Assembly: GCF_024753255.1 (NCBI RefSeq)
Contig: NZ_JANUHA010000011.1
Location: forward strand, 62,001-126,000
DNA from: Massilia agri
GTDB taxonomy: Bacteria; Pseudomonadota; Gammaproteobacteria; Burkholderiales; Burkholderiaceae_D
DNA length: 64,000 bases
Reading direction: 5' to 3'
Shown here: piece after piece, positions 58,408 through 64,000 of the stretch
Numbering within the stretch: position 1 is the first letter of the stretch
How the letters are laid out: every line of letters starts with the position of its first letter
Translations under genes and position numbers: made by a program
The notes under the pieces: generated by a model
Seen by the model: the letters and a program-made list of their open reading frames with translations, nothing else
Database searches by the model: none
What the model was told of the DNA's origin: nothing

Positions 58408-59337
58408 ATGTCAAGCCAACAAGCCGAACCCACCACCGAACACCTGCACGCCCACCTCGACGGCGATGCGCAACATGCCCACACCATCGAGGGGCGCAGC
58501 CAATTGGCGCTCGGCGTGGCGCTCGGCATGACCCTGCTGTTCGCCGTCATCGAAGTCGTCACCGGCTTCATCTCGAACTCGCTGGCCCTGATCTCCGACG
58601 CCGGGCACATGGTGACCGACGCCGCCGCCCTGGGCCTGGCCCTGATGGCCCAGGCCATCGCCAGCCGCCCGCCTTCGCACCGCCACTCCTTCGGCTTCGT
58701 GCGCGCCGAGGCCCTGGCCGCCTTCGTCAACAGCCTGGCCATGCTGGCGCTGGTCGCCTGGATCGTGTGGGAAGCCGTGCAGCGCCTGATGCACCCCGAA
58801 GCGGTGCAGGGTGGCGTGGTGCTGGTGGTCGCCGCGATCGGCGCCTGCATCAACCTGCTGGTCGCCTGGGTGCTGTCGCGCGACAACGCCAGCATCAACA
58901 CCCGGGCCGCCCTGGTGAACGTGATGGGCGACCTGCTCGGCTCCCTGGCGGCGATCGCCTCCGGCGCCATCATCTATTTCACCGGCTGGGTACGGGTCGA
59001 CCCGATCCTGTCGATCTTCGTGGCGCTGCTGATCCTGCGCTCGACCAGCGGCATCCTGCGCGAGTCCTACCACTTCCTGATGGAAGGCGTGCCGGCCGGG
59101 ATCGACTACCTGGAGGTCGGCGCCAGCCTGAAGGCCGTGGACGGCGTGCTCGACGTGCACGACCTGCACGTGTGGGACATGTCGCCCGGCCACCCTGCCC
59201 TGATCGGCCACCTCGAGATCGCCAGCCTGGAACAGTGGCCGGCCGTGCTCGCCGCGGTGCGCGCCATGCTGCGCGAGAAGCATGGCATCGACCACGTGAC
59301 CCTGCAGCCGGAAGCCGCCGGCGGCAAGTCCCTGTAA
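58408..59337 (+). CDS. Cation diffusion facilitator (ZitB/CzcD-type) metal transporter
   Basis: The 309-residue CDF antiporter exports divalent metals (usually zinc) from the cytoplasm. It has a His-rich N-tail (HLHAHLDGDAQHAH), about six TM helices and a C-terminal cytoplasmic domain (VDGVLDVHDLHVWDMSPGHPALIGHLEI). The TM2 metal site is normal: LISDAGHMVTD, giving His67 and Asp71. The paired TM5 site reads NVMGD (Asn171, Asp175) where zinc CDFs usually have HxxxD. The ATG at 58408 opens with the His-rich tail; the longer frame starts inside the tRNA promoter region. Confidence 0.92.
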   Translation: MSSQQAEPTTEHLHAHLDGDAQHAHTIEGRSQLALGVALGMTLLFAVIEVVTGFISNSLALISDAGHMVTDAAALGLALMAQAIASRPPSHRHSFGFVRAEALAAFVNSLAMLALVAWIVWEAVQRLMHPEAVQGGVVLVVAAIGACINLLVAWVLSRDNASINTRAALVNVMGDLLGSLAAIASGAIIYFTGWVRVDPILSIFVALLILRSTSGILRESYHFLMEGVPAGIDYLEVGASLKAVDGVLDVHDLHVWDMSPGHPALIGHLEIASLEQWPAVLAAVRAMLREKHGIDHVTLQPEAAGGKSL

Positions 59338-59407
59338 GCGGCGTCTTACCCGGCGCGAGCCCGCACGCCGATAGCGCAGGCTTGTTCCGCTCTCGCATAA
59401 TCCACCC

Positions 59408-60367
59408 ATGGATTGCGCACGCACCGTTTTCGACACCCTCATCATCGGCGGCGGCCCGGCCGGCCTCACGGCCGGGGTCTACCTGCGCCGCTTCACGCGC
59501 CACATCGCCCTGGTCGACAAGGGCAACAGCCGCCTGTCCTGGATTCCCGTCTCGCACAACTACCCCGGCTTCCCGGACGGGGTCAATGGCGTGCAGCTGC
59601 TGGAAAACCTGCGCGCCCAGCTGGCCAACTACGGCGGCAGCGTGATGCCGGGCGAAATCACCAGCCTGCGCCTGGAGGACGGCATCTTCGTGGGCGACTA
59701 CGCGCCCATGGACGGCGGCGAGCCCTGCCAGATCCGCGCCCACACCGTCCTGCTGGCGACCGGCGTGGCCGACGCCGGCATGCCGGTCGAGCGCTGGGAC
59801 GAGGCGGTGCGCTGCGGCGCCGTGCGCCTGTGCCCGGTGTGCGACGGCTGGGACGTGATCGACAAGCGCATCGGCGTGGTGACTTCCGACATCAACCCGG
59901 TCGGCCACGCCCTCTTCATGCGCACCTTCAGCGCCGACGTGCTGCTGTTCGAGCGCGGCCCGGTCTCCACGCTCAACGACGAGGAGCGCCAGCAGCTGGC
60001 CGCAGCCCAGGTCCGCCTCATCGAGTCGCCCCTCGTGGGCGTGACGATGAGCGACGACATGAAGCCGATCCTGCACACCAAGGATGGCGAAGACTACCCT
60101 TGCGACGTGTTCTACCCCATGCTGGGCGAGAACGCGCGCTCGGACCTGGCAAGCAGCCTGGGCGCCGAGACCGTCGAGTGCAGCAAGCTGCTGGTGGACG
60201 ACCACTGCCGCACGCAGGTGCCGGGCCTGTTCGCCGTCGGCGACGTCACGCGCGGCCTGAACCAGATCGCGGTGGCCACCGGCCAGGCGGCGCTGGCCGC
60301 AACGACCATCCACAACACCCTGCCCTGGGCGCTGCGGCCGGCGAAGGAATCGGCGGCCGGGGCGTAG
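59408..60367 (+). CDS. Thioredoxin-reductase-like FAD oxidoreductase with degenerate NAD(P)H motif
   Basis: The 319-residue flavoprotein has the FAD motif IIGGGPAGLTAG (12-23), the redox-active CPVC (Cys142, Cys145) in the position of the thioredoxin reductase CxxC, and a C-terminal FAVGDVTRGLNQIAVATGQAALAA. The second nucleotide site, normally a GxGxxA/G fingerprint just after the CxxC, reads IGVVTSDINPVGHALFM and lacks it. It may therefore use a donor other than NAD(P)H, or bind it in another way. It lies 70 bp after the CDF gene, same direction. Partner unknown. Confidence 0.85.
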   Translation: MDCARTVFDTLIIGGGPAGLTAGVYLRRFTRHIALVDKGNSRLSWIPVSHNYPGFPDGVNGVQLLENLRAQLANYGGSVMPGEITSLRLEDGIFVGDYAPMDGGEPCQIRAHTVLLATGVADAGMPVERWDEAVRCGAVRLCPVCDGWDVIDKRIGVVTSDINPVGHALFMRTFSADVLLFERGPVSTLNDEERQQLAAAQVRLIESPLVGVTMSDDMKPILHTKDGEDYPCDVFYPMLGENARSDLASSLGAETVECSKLLVDDHCRTQVPGLFAVGDVTRGLNQIAVATGQAALAATTIHNTLPWALRPAKESAAGA

Positions 60368-60447
60368 CAGGCATGCGCCGCGCGGCGCGGCCGTCGCCCC
60401 AAGGGTATGATCGGGACAAGGCAAACCCGGCATGCACAGGAGACGAC

Positions 60448-61755
60448 ATGGCTCCCAGCCACCCCGGCTTCATCTTCGCCACCGGCATCGAAAGCAGCAT
60501 CCCGACCATCGAGGGCGGCCGGGTGCGCATGGACGAGATGGAAAAATGCGGCCACTACCGTCACTGGCGCCGTGACTTCGACCTGGTGCAGGAGATCGGC
60601 ATCCGTTTTCTGCGCTATGGCCCGCCCCTGCACACGACGCTCGTCGGCGCTGGGCGCTACGACTGGTCCTTCGCCGACGAGACTTTTCCGGAGCTGCGCC
60701 GGCGCGGCCTGGTCGCCATCGTCGACCTCTGCCATTTTGGCCTGCCCGACTTCCTCGGCGACTTCCAGAACCCCGACTTCCCCGCCCTGTTCGCCGACTA
60801 TGCGCGCGCCTTTGCGCTGCGCTATCCCTGGATCCAGCTCTATACCCCGGTCAACGAGATGTCGATCTGCGCGCTGTTTTCTAGCCTGTACGGCTGGTGG
60901 AACGAACAGCAGCGCAGCGACCGTGCCTTCGTCACGGCACTCAAGCACCTGGTCAAGGCCAACCTGCTCGCGATGCGCGCCATCCTCGAAATACGGCCGG
61001 ACGCCCTGTTCATCCAGAGCGAATCGACGGAGTACTTTCATGCCACCACGCCGGAAGCGATCGGGCCGGCCGAAATGATGAAGGCGCGACGTTTCCTGTC
61101 GCTCGATCTGAACTATGGCCGCCGCGTGGACTCGACCATGTACGAATACCTGATGGATAACGGCATGCAGCGGGAGGAATACCACTTTTTCCTGGACAAC
61201 AACCTGAAGCACCGATGCATCATGGGGAACGACTATTACCAGACCAACGAGCACCTGGTCGAGGCGAGCGGGGAGACCACGGAATCCGGCGAAATTTTTG
61301 GTTACGCAGTCATTACCCACCAGTACTACAATCGCTATCTCCTCCCGGTGATGCACACGGAGACCAATCTGTGCCAGGGCCCCATGGGGGACGAAGCCGT
61401 CAAATGGCTGCGCAAGGAATGGGCCAACGTCTTGCGGGTACGGAACAACGGCGTGCCCCTGGTCGGCTTCACCTGGTACTCGCTCACCGACCAGGTCGAC
61501 TGGGATACCGCCCTACGCGAGAACAAGGGAACCGTGAATGCATTGGGATTGGCCGACCTGGACCGCAATATCCGGCCTGTGGGGCACGCCTACCGCGACC
61601 TGATCCGCGACTGGACCGAAGTGTTGCCGACCCAGAGCATGTGCCTGCAGGTACCACTGGCGCTGGACAAGGACTACCCCGACTATTCCGCCCCTATCCC
61701 GCCGTGGCGATCCGATGCGGGGGACGCCTCGGGCGCGACACGCAACATCGAGTAG
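60448..61755 (+). CDS. GH1-like glycoside hydrolase
   Basis: The 435-residue TIM-barrel protein resembles family 1 glycosidases. The acid/base region is TPVNEMS (Glu137) where GH1 usually has TxNEP, and the nucleophile region is MHTETN (Glu305) where GH1 has ITENG; both Glu are kept, the flanking residues differ. FTWYSLTDQVDWDTALRE matches the late aglycone-site block of GH1 (typically WSLxDNFEW). No signal peptide is present. AGGAG precedes the ATG at 60448; a much longer in-frame extension starting inside the flavoprotein gene is a frame artefact. Substrate unknown; it may belong to a sugar-nucleotide or glycosyl-transfer branch. Confidence 0.75.
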   Translation: MAPSHPGFIFATGIESSIPTIEGGRVRMDEMEKCGHYRHWRRDFDLVQEIGIRFLRYGPPLHTTLVGAGRYDWSFADETFPELRRRGLVAIVDLCHFGLPDFLGDFQNPDFPALFADYARAFALRYPWIQLYTPVNEMSICALFSSLYGWWNEQQRSDRAFVTALKHLVKANLLAMRAILEIRPDALFIQSESTEYFHATTPEAIGPAEMMKARRFLSLDLNYGRRVDSTMYEYLMDNGMQREEYHFFLDNNLKHRCIMGNDYYQTNEHLVEASGETTESGEIFGYAVITHQYYNRYLLPVMHTETNLCQGPMGDEAVKWLRKEWANVLRVRNNGVPLVGFTWYSLTDQVDWDTALRENKGTVNALGLADLDRNIRPVGHAYRDLIRDWTEVLPTQSMCLQVPLALDKDYPDYSAPIPPWRSDAGDASGATRNIE

Positions 61756-61764
61756 GACGGCAGT

Positions 61765-62577
61765 TCAGGCCGGGCCACCACCATGACGTCCTTCCAGCCA
61801 GGCCTGGCCGAAGCGAACGATGTCGTTCGCGTCGATCAGGCGCGCCGCGGCGCGGCCCACCATCCCCTCCCGGTGCCGGCCCAGCGCGAGATAGTCGCGC
61901 GCAGCCCGTTCGACCGCGTCCGGCCCCTCTGGCCCGGCATACTCGTCCAGGATGCCGTTCGAGTCCCAATCGCTTGCCGTCACCCAGCGGCGCTCGCCGT
62001 CGACCAGCAAGGGCATGGAATACACCACCCGGCGTTTGCCGGGAATGCGCGCGACGGCTTCGGCATAGTGCAGCACCGTGACCGCGTCAGGACCGGCACC
62101 GATCGACAGGACCTTGCCGCCCTTGTGCAGCAGGCGTTCGAGCGGCGAACCCGGCCCGTATGCGCTGCCCATGCGATGGGGTGCGACCAGCCAGGCCGCA
62201 TCGGGCCCGATAGCGGCCATCGACGCATCGGGGTGCGGGCTGCGCCGGCAGTCCGGGTGCTTGCGGATGAATTCATTGAATGCGCCGAAACCGGGATAGG
62301 ACGGGGCGTGTTCCGGGTCGAAGGCCGGCCAGGAATCGCGCACGGCATCCGGCACCGTGGCCCATCCCAGTGTCTCCTCGTAGGGAGAGTCGCGCCAGGA
62401 AACGAAGGCCATCAGGTTGCCGGCCGCGCCAATGCAGGCGAGGATGGCCTCGAGGAGGCTTGCAGGGCCGTCCCCCAGCGGGCCCACGGCGCGCAGGGAA
62501 ACGTGCGTCATGACCGTGTCCCCGGACGCCAGCCCAAGCTCGCTCAGCTGCCGCTCCAGGTCCCGGGAGCCCGACAT
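61765..62577 (-). CDS. AAC(3)-like aminoglycoside N-acetyltransferase family protein
   Basis: The 270-residue protein has the antibiotic N-acetyltransferase (AAC(3)/YokD) pattern: an early GDTVMTHVSLRAVG, the conserved RSPHPDASMAAIG block and VLHYAEAVARIP with the active-site His. The family uses acetyl-CoA to modify the 3-amino group of aminoglycosides, but many chromosomal members have other or unknown substrates. Base composition looks like its neighbours and no mobile element is nearby, so it appears resident. It converges with the GH1-like gene, 9 bp apart. Confidence 0.85.
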   Translation of the reverse strand: MSGSRDLERQLSELGLASGDTVMTHVSLRAVGPLGDGPASLLEAILACIGAAGNLMAFVSWRDSPYEETLGWATVPDAVRDSWPAFDPEHAPSYPGFGAFNEFIRKHPDCRRSPHPDASMAAIGPDAAWLVAPHRMGSAYGPGSPLERLLHKGGKVLSIGAGPDAVTVLHYAEAVARIPGKRRVVYSMPLLVDGERRWVTASDWDSNGILDEYAGPEGPDAVERAARDYLALGRHREGMVGRAAARLIDANDIVRFGQAWLEGRHGGGPA

Positions 62578-62593
62578 GGGCGCGTCCGCCAGC

Positions 62594-63226
62594 TCAGCCC
62601 TGTCCGGACGCCAGTGCGATGCGGCGGCGGATGCGCTGTGCTTCCTGCGCGTCGCCCGCCGCCTCGGCGCGCCTGGCCTGCACGCCCAGCCAGGCCAGCA
62701 GCGGACGGCGCCAGCCCTGGTTCGAGGCCGTCTCGATGGCCCGGGTGATGTCCTCGGGCGTGATGCGTCCGGCCTTGAAGGCGGCGCCGGCCGCCACCAG
62801 GCGCGCCAGCGGATCCGTCACGGCCGCGACCTGGGCGCCGGCCAGCACGGGGCGGTGCTGCTCCGGCAGCTGCGCCGCGTTCACGTTCTGCCAGCGGCCA
62901 TAGAGATACTCGGCGTAGGCCCGCTGTTCCGGCGTGGCTTCCTGCGCCAGCGCCGCATAGCCCGGGCAGTCGTCGAAATCGAGGCTGGCCACGCGCGCGG
63001 CGCAGCGCACCAGCTCGACCTGGGCCACGTAGTCGGGGCGGCCGGTGGCCGTGGTGGCCTGGCGCGCACTGCGGAAACCCGCGTCGGCGGCCGCCGTGTG
63101 GCCTTTCAGGTAGTCGTCGACCGACCCGTCGAGAGACCCCTTGGCATCGAGCTGCCAGTCGGGCGGGAGCGGCTTGCTGGAACAGGCGGCGAGCAAGGCA
63201 AGCGCGAGGATGGCGACGATTCTCAT
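62594..63226 (-). CDS. Putative lipoprotein, unknown function
   Basis: The 210-residue protein starts MRIVAILALALLAACSSKPLP: a lipoprotein signal with lipobox LAAC, so it is predicted to be membrane-anchored in the envelope. The rest is Ala-rich and helical, with repeat-like pairs (AEYLYGRWQNVNAAQL; RRPLLAWLGVQARRAEAAGDAQEAQRI) that suggest TPR-like packing. Three Cys residues occur (CAARV, DDCPGY and the lipid Cys). The ATG overlaps the stop of the MlaD-type gene (ATGA), so it is probably the lipoprotein component of an Mla/MCE-type lipid transport cluster, comparable in position to the ABC-type transport auxiliary lipoprotein, but no such domain is recognisable. Confidence 0.75.
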   Translation of the reverse strand: MRIVAILALALLAACSSKPLPPDWQLDAKGSLDGSVDDYLKGHTAAADAGFRSARQATTATGRPDYVAQVELVRCAARVASLDFDDCPGYAALAQEATPEQRAYAEYLYGRWQNVNAAQLPEQHRPVLAGAQVAAVTDPLARLVAAGAAFKAGRITPEDITRAIETASNQGWRRPLLAWLGVQARRAEAAGDAQEAQRIRRRIALASGQG

Positions 63227-64000
63227 GGCAGCTTGATCTCCTGGTTGCTGCGGGCGAAGGGCCACTTGCGGTTGATCTCGTCGACCAGGCGGTTCACCTT
63301 GCGCAGGCTGGCGTCGACTTCACCGCGCAGCGCGCCCAGGTCTTGCGTGGCGACGCGCGCATTGGCGCCGACGGCCTGGGCCTCGACCAGCACGGCGTCG
63401 ACCTTCTTGAGCGTATTGCTGGCGTCCTGCAGCACGGTGTTGAGCTGGCGGACCGCGGCCTGGGCGTCGTCCATCACCCCCTCCTTGCCGTAGACGCGCC
63501 GCTCGGTCTTGTCGAGCAGCGAATTGATGCGGTCGAGCGCCTCGCGCAGCTTGCGCGCCTCCACGTCGCTGCCCATTATGCCGCCCAGCACGCCGGCCGG
63601 GCCGGACATGCGGCCGGTCACGGCGTTGATGTTGGCCAGGCTGGCGTTGATGTCCGAGTCGGTCGCCGTCATGGTCTCGAGGTTTTCCAGCAGCGAGCGG
63701 GCGGTGGCGACGATGCGCGGGATCTCGGCGGTGGCGTCGCCGCGCAGCACGGAGCGCACGGCGCCCGCCGGCAGCGGCGGATCGTTGAGCAGGCCAGTGA
63801 AGGCGCGCAGGCGGGTCTCGCCGACGATGCTCGATTCCAAGGTGAACACGCTCGAGGTGCGCAGCCATTTCGCATCCTTGCTCTGCACGTCGACCAGGAT
63901 GCGCACCTTGCCTTCGGGCGAGAGCTCAACCTGGCTCACGCGCCCGATCGGGAAACCGGCGAAGGTCATGTCCATGCCGGGAATGACGCCGGAGGAGTCG
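63223..64000 (-). CDS. MlaD/MCE family lipid-transport protein, N-terminus cut by window edge
   Basis: About 259 residues are visible and the frame stays open to the right edge, so the N-terminal anchor is missing. The start of what is visible (SGVIPGMDMTFAGFPIGRVSQVELSPEGKVRILVDV) is the second half of an MCE domain, which forms the hexameric lipid-binding ring. It is followed by VFTLESSIVGETRLRAFTG and then a long helical region (about 120-255: repeated LANINA, LDRINSLLDKTE and VRQLNTVLQDASNTLKK). By family, it would hold phospholipid between inner and outer membranes with an ABC transporter encoded upstream, outside the window. Confidence 0.85.
   Translation of the reverse strand, partial: DSSGVIPGMDMTFAGFPIGRVSQVELSPEGKVRILVDVQSKDAKWLRTSSVFTLESSIVGETRLRAFTGLLNDPPLPAGAVRSVLRGDATAEIPRIVATARSLLENLETMTATDSDINASLANINAVTGRMSGPAGVLGGIMGSDVEARKLREALDRINSLLDKTERRVYGKEGVMDDAQAAVRQLNTVLQDASNTLKKVDAVLVEAQAVGANARVATQDLGALRGEVDASLRKVNRLVDEINRKWPFARSNQEIKLP

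Noticed and set aside
59413..61755. A 780-codon frame that looks like a fusion upstream of the GH1-like gene
   Set aside because: The first 345 codons are an Arg/Pro-rich alternative reading of the flavoprotein gene; AGGAG and the ATG at 60448 mark the real start.

Overview
The window is GC-rich (about 65-70% by eye) and gene-dense. Gene content points to a betaproteobacterium of the Oxalobacteraceae, close to Massilia/Telluria. The supports are the galU-ligA-zipA-smc block, the thrS-infC-rpmI-rplT-pheST-ihfA-merR block, a type IV minor-pilin operon ending in pilY1, a DUF1631 gene and a tandem glycine riboswitch ahead of gcvTHP. The genus is inferred from these and not proven.

Layout. 1-12.3 kb: a GH31 glycosidase cut by the left edge, an FAD oxidoreductase, an exported amidohydrolase, a POT peptide transporter, an aminotransferase, an operon of unknown protein + KaiC-like ATPase + soluble hybrid histidine kinase, and an exported DUF885 hydrolase. 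12.3-23.8 kb: a 96-bp inverted-repeat element that supplies the stop codons of two convergent genes, then a leftward housekeeping block (outer-membrane barrel, def, galU, ligA, zipA, smc, DUF1631). 24-35 kb: a small stress-type protein, a ClpP-like peptidase, promoter-riboswitch-gcvT-gcvH-gcvP, a chemoreceptor, two envelope genes and prfC. 35-49 kb: pilE-fimT-pilV-pilW-pilX-pilY1, an OmpR-type two-component pair, a Crp/Fnr regulator, a CHASE3 histidine kinase and a NarL-type regulator. 49-58 kb: translation block plus tRNA-Val. 58-64 kb: a CDF metal transporter, a thioredoxin-reductase-like flavoprotein, a GH1-like hydrolase, an AAC(3)-like acetyltransferase, a lipoprotein and an MlaD-type protein cut by the right edge.

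The most notable points are: (1) a low-GC DUF2971 gene inserted in the opposite orientation between infC and rpmI, splitting a normally contiguous translation operon; infC keeps an ATA start with a strong Shine-Dalgarno and rpmI has a probable promoter of its own; (2) a three-gene KaiC-like signalling operon whose KaiC lacks the known phosphorylation residues and whose first gene is unrecognised; (3) the 96-bp element whose terminal arms are the stop codons of two convergent genes; (4) a LigA with an apparent second helix-hairpin-helix segment. No CRISPR array, phage or transposase gene was seen.
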